Of a DNA stretch of 26,497 nt, positions 1 to 6,905 are shown piece after piece (positions within the stretch are counted from its first letter, which is position 1; each line of letters begins with the position of its first letter). The notes beneath the pieces were generated by a model. The model did no database searches. It worked only from the letters and a program-made list of their open reading frames with translations, and was not told the origin of the DNA. The position numbers and the translations under genes were made by a program. Origin of the DNA: Massilia sp. UBA2604 (lineage in GTDB: Bacteria > Pseudomonadota > Gammaproteobacteria > Burkholderiales > Burkholderiaceae_D); contig DDKG01000342.1 of the NCBI GenBank assembly GCA_002339265.1, forward strand, positions 1-26,497. Direction: 5' to 3'.

Positions 1-195
1 CGGCCACATCGGAAACACCAGGGTGCCGTCGTCGGTCTTGGCCAGGGCCCAGCCGTCCTGGTACAGCCCCCACACTTCGCGCGCGTCGGCGACGCGCTTG
101 ATGAAGTACTCGTAGCGCTCCGGCCCCGGCAGCGTGACCACGGCGGCCAGCTGCTGGCCGCCCAGCTTGATCGCCGAGATGATACGTTCGCTCAT
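1..195 (-). CDS. DUF2750 family protein, C-terminus cut by window edge
   Basis: The 65 visible codons are open to the window edge, so the 3' end is missing. The protein starts MSERIISAIKLGG and carries the run RYEYFIKRVADAREVWGLY, then a Gly-Trp-Ala-Leu-Ala stretch and an F-P-M-W-P segment. This is how I recognise DUF2750, a small family of unknown function. I chose the ATG at 195 because a GGGA ribosome-binding sequence lies six bases upstream; the ATG at 201 sits directly on that site. The gene follows tssG on the same strand after 71 nt, so it may be transcribed with the T6SS baseplate genes. Whether it works with the secretion system (for example as an immunity or accessory protein) cannot be told from sequence. 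Family assignment is fairly confident; function is unknown. Confidence 0.75.
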   Translation of the reverse strand, partial: MSERIISAIKLGGQQLAAVVTLPGPERYEYFIKRVADAREVWGLYQDGWALAKTDDGTLVFPMWP

Positions 196-266
196 CACCA
201 TTCCCGTTCATTGAGGCGCAAAGCCTGACATCATCAGGATACGCCATCGGGGGCCGGTGGGTGCGT

Positions 267-1409
267 TCAACAGGAGCGCAGCGGCGGCGGCCCGGCCGCA
301 TGCAGGTCATACCGGACATCGTGGCGGTCGCCCGGCGGGGCGTCCAGCACCAGGAAGGCGTCCCAGCCCAGCCGACCGGGATGCAGCTCGTCCAGCGTGG
401 TGTTGTGGACGTCGGCCGCGCGCAGCACCAGCTCGACCTCGTACTCGAGCGCGACGCCGGTAAACAGCGCCAGCACGCTGTGCAGGGCCCGCGCCGCCAG
501 GCCGCCCGGCAAAAAGCCCTGGAAGCCGGCATGCGCCAGCGGCCCCACCACCAGGCGCAGGCGCAGGCTGCGCTGCCAGACACGGGCGCCGGCGATCGCG
601 CGCGTGCCGAGGACGGCGCTGTCCTGGCCCAGCATGGTCTGTTGCGCCGGCGGCACGTCGTACCAGGATCCGACGAACTGCTCGGCCTCGACCTGCTCGC
701 CGAAGTATTCCGACAGCACCCGCGCCAGCTGCACGGCGGACACCGGGCGGTGCCGGATCGCGGCGGCAAAATACCCGATCGACTCGTCCAGCACGGCGCC
801 GTCGACCGCCCCGGCCAGGCGCTGGCGCAGCGCGGCGTCGCCCAGGCCGGCCAGCGACAGCAGCAGGGGCAGGAAGGCATCCTGGCCGTCCAGCTGGTAC
901 TTGAACGGCAGGCGGTACTTGCGCCAGGCTTCGTAGAACAGCGCCAGCGAGCGGTTCGAGAACGCGTCCAGGAAGGCGCGCGGTCCCTGGTCCTCGTCTT
1001 CGTTCTTGTGGCGCGCCGCATGCTCGGCGATGCGCTCGGTGTAGTGGGCCGGCAGCACGCCGTTCCCGCCCAGGAGGCCCATGAAGGCGGGGGTCAGGTG
1101 CACATGGCGCAAGGTCCCTTCGTGCACCGCCTCGCCCAGAGCGGCGGCGTCGATCGGCAGGTCGAAGGGCATGCCGACTTCGAGGTCGCGCAGCTCGGGC
1201 TCGATGGCTTCGAGCTGGCTGGCCGGGAAACCGAGCGAGATGGAGTTGCGAAAGCGCAGCATGTCGGCCACCAGGCGGTGCGGCCCCCGGCCGCGGCGCT
1301 TGAGCCACAGCTCGAGCACGCGCACCGCCTGGAAGAATTCGAAGCGCCACGGCTCGCGCAGCAGGCGTTCGATTACAGGAGACTCAGGTCGCCGCTTCTC
1401 GGCCCGCAT
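267..1409 (-). CDS. tssG: Type VI secretion system baseplate subunit TssG
   Basis: The product is 380 aa. The N-terminal run (about residues 10-40: VIERLLREPWRFEFFQAVRV) is the conserved TssG (ImpH/VasB) opening, and the C-terminus has the family's LGWDAFL segment (about residues 348-354). TssG pairs with two TssF copies to form the baseplate wedge in the cytoplasm, which docks on TssK and TssE and seeds sheath assembly. The ATG at 1409 lies inside the end of tssF (37-nt overlap) and is preceded by a GAGGAG ribosome-binding sequence, so the two are probably translationally coupled. Length is normal for the family and no damage is visible. It is the third gene of the minus-strand tssE-tssF-tssG set, and the next gene downstream is the DUF2750 gene rather than the frequently seen tssH (clpV). 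Confidence 0.95.
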   Translation of the reverse strand: MRAEKRRPESPVIERLLREPWRFEFFQAVRVLELWLKRRGRGPHRLVADMLRFRNSISLGFPASQLEAIEPELRDLEVGMPFDLPIDAAALGEAVHEGTLRHVHLTPAFMGLLGGNGVLPAHYTERIAEHAARHKNEDEDQGPRAFLDAFSNRSLALFYEAWRKYRLPFKYQLDGQDAFLPLLLSLAGLGDAALRQRLAGAVDGAVLDESIGYFAAAIRHRPVSAVQLARVLSEYFGEQVEAEQFVGSWYDVPPAQQTMLGQDSAVLGTRAIAGARVWQRSLRLRLVVGPLAHAGFQGFLPGGLAARALHSVLALFTGVALEYEVELVLRAADVHNTTLDELHPGRLGWDAFLVLDAPPGDRHDVRYDLHAAGPPPLRSC

Positions 1410-3214
1410 CGCAGCAGCTCCTCTCCGGATTGGTGGGACACGATCACCAGCTGGGTGAAGCTGTTGGCGTGCACGTACAGCGCCAGGAAGCGCTCGACGA
1501 TGTGGGCGAAGGCATGGATGCCGCTGCCCACGAAGGCTTCCTCGTCGATCGCGATGCGCACTTCGACCCCGCGCACCAGGCAGTTGAAGGGGTTCCCGGA
1601 CAGCCAGGCGCTGGTAGGCGTATAGGCGATCGCCATGATGCCGCCGACCTGGCGCGTCGAGGCGGCCGAGCGCGGCAAGTCGTGCAGGGCCAGCATCTCG
1701 CGGAAGGCGTCGACGCCGCCGTCGGCCAGCGACAGGTGGTTGAGCGAGAGCAGCGAGATCAGGCGCCAGTGCGCGCTGCGCCCTCGCGCGAAACGCCAGG
1801 TGGGGCTGGGTTTGCGCAAGAAGGAGATCTCGCGCACGCTTGATCCGCCTTCGAGGAACAGGTCGCCGCCCGGCTGGCCGTAGCTGAGCAGCAGCGGCAG
1901 GTCGCGGTTGGTGCAGGTCAGCTCCAGGTTCAGGGTCGTGGTCTCGACGTCGGCCGGGTCGAAGTCGATGTCGACGATCGAGATCTGGGTCTCGAAGCCC
2001 GGGCTGCGCTCGATCATCGCATCGTCGCGGCGCATGGCCCAGTAATGGCCATTCTGCTCGGGCGTCTGCGCATGCTTGAGTGAGTAAAAGGGCTGGAAGC
2101 GCACCACCGTCTCGCCCTGCGGCGTCTGGCGCACCAGATTGACTTCGTCGATCGCATTGACCTCGTAGGCATAGGCGCGGCGCGCGTCGGCCAGCACCGG
2201 GTAGCTGGCCGTGGCATGGGTCAGGCGGATCGGTTCGCCGCGCTGGGCGAACAGGTTGATCACCGGCGTGCAGCCGGCCACCAGGTTGTTGGTCGACAGG
2301 GTGGACAGCATGCGCGCCAGGTTGGAGTCGCTGCGGATCCCGCTCAGGGCCAGGTGCACGGTGATGCGGCGCGTGCCCGCGGGCAGGCTGCGCGCCAGCA
2401 GCGCCAGGTCGAGATCGACGAAGTTGAATTTCTCGGGAAAGCAGAAGTATTCGGTCAGCAGGCGGTAGGCGGTGTGGGAACGGGCCGGGAAGTCGATCAG
2501 CGCGTCTTCCTCGTCGAACCCGGCGGCGCGCACCGGCAGCGTGGACAGGGCGATCCAGTGGCCTCCCTCAGGCTGGGCATAGGCGGCGACCGTGCGCGCC
2601 AGCAGCGCGTCGCGCAGGGCCGCGCAGAGCGACGGCTCGCCGTCGAGGAACAGGCGCAGCGCCGGCAGGTCGATCGCCTCGATGCCGCCCCCTTCGCAGG
2701 TGACGTTCAGGGACAGGCTGATGCTGGCGCTGGCGCCGGCCGGCAGGCGCACCGCGTCCGGCGCATGGATGATCGGCGAGAACGCCGCGCGGGTAAGCAG
2801 CACCGGCGCCATCGCCACCGGGTACACGGTGCGGAAGATGCAGGTCACGCCGCGCACCGGGCGCGTGGTCAGCTTGGTGCCGCGCGGGATGGTGCCCACC
2901 GTGGTCTGCTGCTTGGCCGCGGCGGCGACGTCCAGGCGCGCGATCGAGCACGATGGAAAAGGCCGCAGGTAGTGCGGATACAACACGTCGAACAGCGCCT
3001 CGGTGAACTCGGGATAGTCGTCGTCCAGGCGCTTGGCGATGCGCGCGTTGAGAAAGGCGAACGACTCGATCATGCGTTCGGTATGCGGGTCTTCGCATAC
3101 CTCGCCGCTGATCAACAGGCGGCCGGCGATGCGCGGATAGCGCTCGGCGAATTCGCGCAGGTTGCGCCGCAGGTAGGCCAGTTCGCTTTCGTAGTAGGGC
3201 AGCAGCTGGTCCAC
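1373..3214 (-). CDS. tssF: Type VI secretion system baseplate subunit TssF
   Basis: The product is 613 aa and belongs to the TssF (ImpG/VasA) family. Typical early motifs are LLPYYESELAYLRR (about residues 4-17), FAERYPRIAGRL (about 22-33) and DPHTERMIESFAFLNARI (about 42-59), followed by the family's DDYPEFTEALFDVLYPHYLRP segment. It forms the baseplate wedge with TssG. The reading frame stays open 57 bases further upstream, but that extension (rich in Arg and Pro) lies inside tssE. I place the start at the GTG at 3214: the protein then begins V-DQLLPYY as in the family, GGGAG lies about seven bases upstream, and only one base separates it from the tssE stop. It overlaps tssG by 37 nt. Full length, no frameshift seen. 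Confidence 0.95.
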   Translation of the reverse strand: MDQLLPYYESELAYLRRNLREFAERYPRIAGRLLISGEVCEDPHTERMIESFAFLNARIAKRLDDDYPEFTEALFDVLYPHYLRPFPSCSIARLDVAAAAKQQTTVGTIPRGTKLTTRPVRGVTCIFRTVYPVAMAPVLLTRAAFSPIIHAPDAVRLPAGASASISLSLNVTCEGGGIEAIDLPALRLFLDGEPSLCAALRDALLARTVAAYAQPEGGHWIALSTLPVRAAGFDEEDALIDFPARSHTAYRLLTEYFCFPEKFNFVDLDLALLARSLPAGTRRITVHLALSGIRSDSNLARMLSTLSTNNLVAGCTPVINLFAQRGEPIRLTHATASYPVLADARRAYAYEVNAIDEVNLVRQTPQGETVVRFQPFYSLKHAQTPEQNGHYWAMRRDDAMIERSPGFETQISIVDIDFDPADVETTTLNLELTCTNRDLPLLLSYGQPGGDLFLEGGSSVREISFLRKPSPTWRFARGRSAHWRLISLLSLNHLSLADGGVDAFREMLALHDLPRSAASTRQVGGIMAIAYTPTSAWLSGNPFNCLVRGVEVRIAIDEEAFVGSGIHAFAHIVERFLALYVHANSFTQLVIVSHQSGEELLRCGPRSGDLSLL

Positions 3215-3215
3215 A

Positions 3216-3740
3216 TCAGGCTCCCGCTGCCGCCGCTTTCGCGGCCGTCGCGGCGGCGCCCGCCCTGCCACCCTTGCGGATGCTGTACTGGAGCGTGGAC
3301 GGCTGCAGCACGGCGTCGAAGTTGACCGGTTCCTGCGACATGCTCCCCACCAGCACCGCCGTGATCGAGAAGCTCAGGCGGTTGACCGAAGACGCACCCG
3401 CATCGCCCTGCATCTCGAGCAGCGCCTTCACGTTCTGCAGCCGCGGTTCGTGACGCGCGATGGTCTTTTCGATGCAGGCGCAGATATGGGCGCGGTCGGT
3501 GGGACTGGACAGCGAGCGGTCGGCGAAGTCGCACAGGCCATAACCCACCATCGACTGGCCGCATTCGGGAAAGGCGGCCAGCGCGCCATCCTGGATGGTG
3601 GAGCGCGTGTTGAGCAGCGCTTCGAGGTCGCGCGCCACCGCGTCCTTCAGTTCCTCGACGTTCAGGCGCGCAACCACCACGCCGTTGCGCAGCGGCTCGC
3701 CTAGCAGGCGGTCGAACAGGTCCGGCGTGAATCCTTTCAT
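3216..3740 (-). CDS. tssE: Type VI secretion system baseplate subunit TssE (gp25-like)
   Basis: The product is 174 aa. It starts MKGFTPDLFDRLLGEP, a typical TssE opening, and continues with the gp25/lysozyme-like baseplate fold: DAVARDLEALLNTR (about residues 33-46), then YGLCDF and the helix IEKTIARHEPRL. TssE joins the baseplate to the sheath. The ATG at 3740 has AGGGGGA just upstream. The frame is open for 70 more codons, but these run through the fold-back repeat at 3776-3939 and do not resemble TssE, so I reject them. The C-terminus ends in a low-complexity Ala/Lys/Gly tail. It is the first gene of the tssE-tssF-tssG operon and is transcribed away from tssK. Confidence 0.92.
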   Translation of the reverse strand: MKGFTPDLFDRLLGEPLRNGVVVARLNVEELKDAVARDLEALLNTRSTIQDGALAAFPECGQSMVGYGLCDFADRSLSSPTDRAHICACIEKTIARHEPRLQNVKALLEMQGDAGASSVNRLSFSITAVLVGSMSQEPVNFDAVLQPSTLQYSIRKGGRAGAAATAAKAAAAGA

Positions 3741-4055
3741 CGATCCCCCTTGTTGGCACAGGCTGGTGTTGCGCACTGAGAGCCTGTCCCGGCAGGTGTG
3801 GGGAAGCTCATGGCGATGCATGGCTGGCGTGGGCAAGGCGCGAGGAGGCCGCATGGCGCGCCATGCAACGACGAGCAACGCAGCACACGCCTGCCAGGCG
3901 CGCCAGGAGCGACTCACACCTACCGGGATAGGCTCTAAGACCAATCGCATGTTGCCACGGCGTTCAGCGCCAACCTTTGATCAAGTTCACATGCGCAACA
4001 GCATCTCGTCGTTATCGTTTCCTTTCGCAAAGAACAAGGTGAAGGAACGACAACC
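3741..4055. promoter_or_regulatory. Divergent intergenic region between tssE and tssK
   Basis: These 315 nt hold no credible gene. They must contain the promoters of both the tssE-F-G and tssK-PAAR operons. The middle 164 nt are occupied by a fold-back element (separate entry), which leaves only 35 nt before tssE and 116 nt before tssK. I found no convincing sigma-70 or sigma-54 promoter. A ribosome-binding sequence (AAGGAAC) precedes tssK. Confidence 0.6.
3776..3939. repeat. 164-bp fold-back (near-palindromic) element, MITE-like
   Basis: The ends form a 27-nt inverted repeat (3776-3802 against 3913-3939) that matches at 23 of 27 positions; the core reads GAGCCTGTCCCGGCAGGTGT on one side and GAGCCTATCCCGGTAGGTGT on the other. 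The pairing continues inward for about 25 more bases with mismatches. A 16 by 16 unpaired stretch follows, and the exact centre is a perfect 16-bp palindrome GCATGGCGCGCCATGC (3851-3866). The element therefore folds as one long hairpin. No transposase gene and no clear target-site duplication are visible. It could be a non-autonomous mobile element or a chromosomal intergenic repeat. The symmetry is read directly; mobility is inference. Confidence 0.75.
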
Positions 4056-5396
4056 ATGACCAGCAAAGTCCTCTGGGGAGAAGGCCTGCTGCTGCGCCCG
4101 CAGCATTTCCAGCGCCAGGACGCCTATCACGAGCATTGCCTGTACAAGGGCGTCAAGGCGGCGCATCCGTATGCATGGGGAGTCGAGCGGCTCGACATCG
4201 ATCGCGAGGCGCTGGCGAGCGGCATGCTGCGCGTGCTGGGGCTGTCGCTGCGCTTCCAGGACGGCGAGCTGTATGAGGCGCCCGGCCTCGACGAGCTGCC
4301 TGGCACCGTCGACCTGAGCGGCCTGCAGCAGTCGGTGCAGGCCGTGACCTATTACGCGGCGCTGCCGGGACTGAAGCCCTTCAATGCCAACTTCGTCCAG
4401 CCGGGGCAAGCCGCCAACACGACGCGCTTCATCCAGGCCAACGAAGAGACGCCCGACCTGTACACGCAGGCGGCGCCGGTGCAACTGGCCTACCTGAAGC
4501 GCGCGCTGCAACTGGTGTCCGAATTCGAGCCGCGCGACGCCTATATCCACTTTCCCTTGCTGCGCGTGCGCAGAAGCGCCACCGGCGGTTTCGAGCTCGA
4601 TCCGGCGCTGGTGCCGCCCTCGATGTCGCTGGGCGCCGCCCCGGCCCTGTTCCAGCAACTGCGCCGCCTGCTCGATGCGCTGCAGGCCAAGGTCGGTGCG
4701 CTGTACGGCCACCACCGCGAGCCGACCCGCAACGTCATCGAATTCCGCTCGGGCGACATGTCGTCGTTCTGGCTGCTGCACACGGCCAGTTCGGCCTATG
4801 CGACGCTGTCGCACCATTTCAACCACCCGGTGCTGCACCCCGAACGCCTGTTCGAGGCGCTGCTCGACGTGGCCGGCGGCCTGATGACTTTCTCGAAGAG
4901 CTGGACCCTGGCCGACCTGCCGTCCTACCAGCACCACGACCCCGGCCCCGCCTTCGCCAAGCTGCTGCAGATCATCCGCGAGCTGCTCGACACCGTCATC
5001 TCGGCCAAGTACTTCGGCATCGCCCTGAACGAAGTGCGGCCCTGCTACCACATCGGCATGCTCGACTCCGGCAAGATCGACGACGACACCACCTTCTACA
5101 TCGCCGTCTCGGCCGACATCCCGGCGGTGGAACTGGTCGACGTGGCGCCGCTGCGCTTCAAGGTCGGCGCCCCGGACGACGTCGAGAAGTTCGTGCTCTC
5201 GGCCCTGCCCGGCGTGCGCCTGCAGTACACGCCGCAACCGCCGGCGGCGATCCCCGTGCGACCCGATACCTGCTACTTCATCCTCGAGGCGAAGGGGCCG
5301 ATGTACGAGCGCATGCTCAAGGCGCAGTCGATCTCGATCTACGTCCCGGCCGGCATGAAGGAGCTCAGGCTCGAGTTGCTGGCGGTGATGTCCTGA
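4056..5396 (+). CDS. tssK: Type VI secretion system baseplate subunit TssK
   Basis: The product is 446 aa, the normal TssK (ImpJ/VasE) length. The N-terminus MTSKVLWGEGLLLRPQHFQ is diagnostic of the family, and the N-terminal shell domain, helical middle and C-terminal head domain all appear intact. TssK is a trimer that connects the TssE-F-G baseplate to the inner-membrane TssJ-L-M complex. AAGGAAC lies upstream of the ATG. It is the first gene of a plus-strand operon (tssK, PAAR, ketosynthase-fold protein, membrane/TPR protein) and diverges from tssE. A motif seen near the middle, DMSSFWLLHT (about residues 235-244), is typical of the family. Confidence 0.96.
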   Translation: MTSKVLWGEGLLLRPQHFQRQDAYHEHCLYKGVKAAHPYAWGVERLDIDREALASGMLRVLGLSLRFQDGELYEAPGLDELPGTVDLSGLQQSVQAVTYYAALPGLKPFNANFVQPGQAANTTRFIQANEETPDLYTQAAPVQLAYLKRALQLVSEFEPRDAYIHFPLLRVRRSATGGFELDPALVPPSMSLGAAPALFQQLRRLLDALQAKVGALYGHHREPTRNVIEFRSGDMSSFWLLHTASSAYATLSHHFNHPVLHPERLFEALLDVAGGLMTFSKSWTLADLPSYQHHDPGPAFAKLLQIIRELLDTVISAKYFGIALNEVRPCYHIGMLDSGKIDDDTTFYIAVSADIPAVELVDVAPLRFKVGAPDDVEKFVLSALPGVRLQYTPQPPAAIPVRPDTCYFILEAKGPMYERMLKAQSISIYVPAGMKELRLELLAVMS

Positions 5397-5413
5397 AAAA
5401 AGGGAGAACAACC

Positions 5414-5677
5414 ATGGCAGGAGCACTGATCAGACTTGGCGACAAGACCTCGCACGGCGGCGTCGTGCTGGAAGCCTCGCCCAACAGCGATATCGACGGC
5501 GTCGGCATCGCCCGCATGGGCGACAAGACGAGTTGCCCCAAGCACGGTCCCGGGCCGATCATCGAAGGCGATGCGACCTTGACCATCGACGGCAAGGCGG
5601 TGGCGCGGCATGGCGACAAGACCGCCTGCGGCGCGACGCTGATCGCCGGCCAGCAAACCACCATCGACCAGGTCTGA
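5414..5677 (+). CDS. PAAR-domain protein, T6SS spike tip
   Basis: This 87-residue protein is a single PAAR domain with no extension. It shows the repeated pattern RLGDKTSHGG (about residues 7-16), RMGDKTSCPKHGPGPIIEG (about 34-52) and RHGDKTACGATLIAG. The conserved His and Cys residues are those that bind the zinc at the sharp tip of PAAR cones. PAAR proteins cap the VgrG spike and are injected with it. Because it lacks a toxic domain, any effector would have to bind non-covalently or be carried by VgrG, which is not in the window. It sits 17 nt after tssK and 4 nt before the next gene, with AGGGAG as a ribosome-binding site. Confidence 0.93.
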   Translation: MAGALIRLGDKTSHGGVVLEASPNSDIDGVGIARMGDKTSCPKHGPGPIIEGDATLTIDGKAVARHGDKTACGATLIAGQQTTIDQV

Positions 5678-5681
5678 TCCC

Positions 5682-6905
5682 ATGTCCATCACCACTTCTC
5701 CCCCGGCCCCGGGCTGGCTCAACCGCATCGGCGGCCGGCTGCTCGCGCGCCAGCCCGTCGCGCAGGCTGCCGCCGCGCCGGCAGCGCAAAAGCAAGCCGG
5801 CGACGAGCAGCGCTGCCCGACCTTGTCCATCCTCGCCTGTGCATTGCGCACGCCTCACGGCGCATCCGCCGACGAACTGGCCGCCGCGCTGGCCGCCAAC
5901 AAGGTCGACGCCGATCTTGACCGCGAACTGCTCGACGACGACGGTTTCCCGGTCATGAGCGCACGCTGCGATCAGGCCGGCGACGAAGCGGGGCGCGAGG
6001 AGATCGCCGACTGGCTGGACACGTACGCCACGCCGGCCCCGCACTTCGGCGACGAACAGTGGCGCGCGCTCGTCCTCGGCACAACGGTCCTGCGCGAGCT
6101 CGCCGACCGCGCGGCAGGATTGCTGGTCGCGAAGGAAGGCGCGCCTTTCACGCTGCAACTGGCGCCGGTGCTGCCGGATGACTGGCAGGAGGAACAACGC
6201 CAGGCGGCATCGATGTGGTGCCGGCAGGTGCTGGCGCAGTCGGGCTGGCCCGCCGCGCGCATCGGCCTGGTCGAGCCGGCGGCCCCGGCGATGCTCATCG
6301 CCCGGCTGGCACAAGAAGCAGAGAACAAGGCCGCGACGATCCTGCTAGCCTTCTGCTCGCACATCGGCCAGGAGACAGTCGACCGCTGGTCGGCCAACGG
6401 CACGCTGTTTACCTCCTTTCACCCGCGCGGGCGCATTCCCGGCGAAGGCGCAGCCGGCCTGCTGCTCGCGCCAGCGGCGGACGGCGCCGGCATCGCGCAC
6501 CTCAGCTTGGAGATCGACGCCGGCGATCCTGCATCCGCCAGCCTCAAACGCCTGTCGCCGCAGCGCCTGAACACGCTCGCCGAGCGCCTGCTGCAGGGTG
6601 CGGCGATCGCGCCGGCCGCCGTCGCCATGGTCGTCGCCGACACCGGCGCCGACACGCGCCTGACGCTCGAACTGATGGAGTTCGGCGGCGCCGCCGCGCC
6701 ACACCTCGACAATGCCAGCGACATCGTCCGCCTCGGCCCGGCCTGCGGCGCATGCGGCGCCGTGCCCTTCGTCGCGGCGCTCGCGCTGGCTGCGCATGCC
6801 GCGCTCGAACACGATGCGCCGCTGCTCTGCGTGGGCAACGACATGCCGGACTTGCGCGCGCTGGCCCTGGTCCGCCCCGCCCCTTCGCTACAGGACACCC
6901 AATGA
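5682..6905 (+). CDS. Ketosynthase/thiolase-fold protein lacking catalytic residues, T6SS-linked
   Basis: A 407-residue protein I cannot name. It resembles a beta-ketoacyl synthase in outline. Residues 249-264 (RGRIPGEGAAGLLLAP) match the ketosynthase segment that ends GEGA-x-x-LVL. Residues 319-331 (ADTGADTRLTLEL) sit where HGTGTxxGDxxE is expected. Residues 351-370 (LGPACGACGAVPFVAALALA) sit where the GHxxGAAG helix is expected. The catalytic Cys site (about 196-206, EPAAPAM) has no Cys, the first His is Thr321 and the second is Pro353, so it is probably not an enzyme. There is no signal peptide; residues 25-42 are Ala-rich linker. It is 4 nt downstream of the PAAR gene and overlaps the next start by 4 nt (ATGA). 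A role in loading or assembling the T6SS is inference. Confidence 0.6.
   Translation: MSITTSPPAPGWLNRIGGRLLARQPVAQAAAAPAAQKQAGDEQRCPTLSILACALRTPHGASADELAAALAANKVDADLDRELLDDDGFPVMSARCDQAGDEAGREEIADWLDTYATPAPHFGDEQWRALVLGTTVLRELADRAAGLLVAKEGAPFTLQLAPVLPDDWQEEQRQAASMWCRQVLAQSGWPAARIGLVEPAAPAMLIARLAQEAENKAATILLAFCSHIGQETVDRWSANGTLFTSFHPRGRIPGEGAAGLLLAPAADGAGIAHLSLEIDAGDPASASLKRLSPQRLNTLAERLLQGAAIAPAAVAMVVADTGADTRLTLELMEFGGAAAPHLDNASDIVRLGPACGACGAVPFVAALALAAHAALEHDAPLLCVGNDMPDLRALALVRPAPSLQDTQ

Noticed and set aside
261..1625. Long plus-strand reading frame opposite tssG/tssF
   Set aside because: Gln/Arg/Gly-rich composition typical of the antisense of GC-rich genes; the minus-strand genes are clear family members.
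3754..3772. Sigma-54-like TGGCAC ... TTGC in the tssE-tssK gap
   Set aside because: The spacing between the elements is nine bases where five are needed, and it points toward tssK from too far away.
3776..3939. CRISPR array or tandem repeat
   Set aside because: The repetition is a single inverted pair, not regularly spaced direct repeats.
3741..3950. N-terminal extension of tssE by 70 codons
   Set aside because: It runs through the fold-back repeat, does not resemble TssE, and a good ribosome-binding site marks the ATG at 3740.
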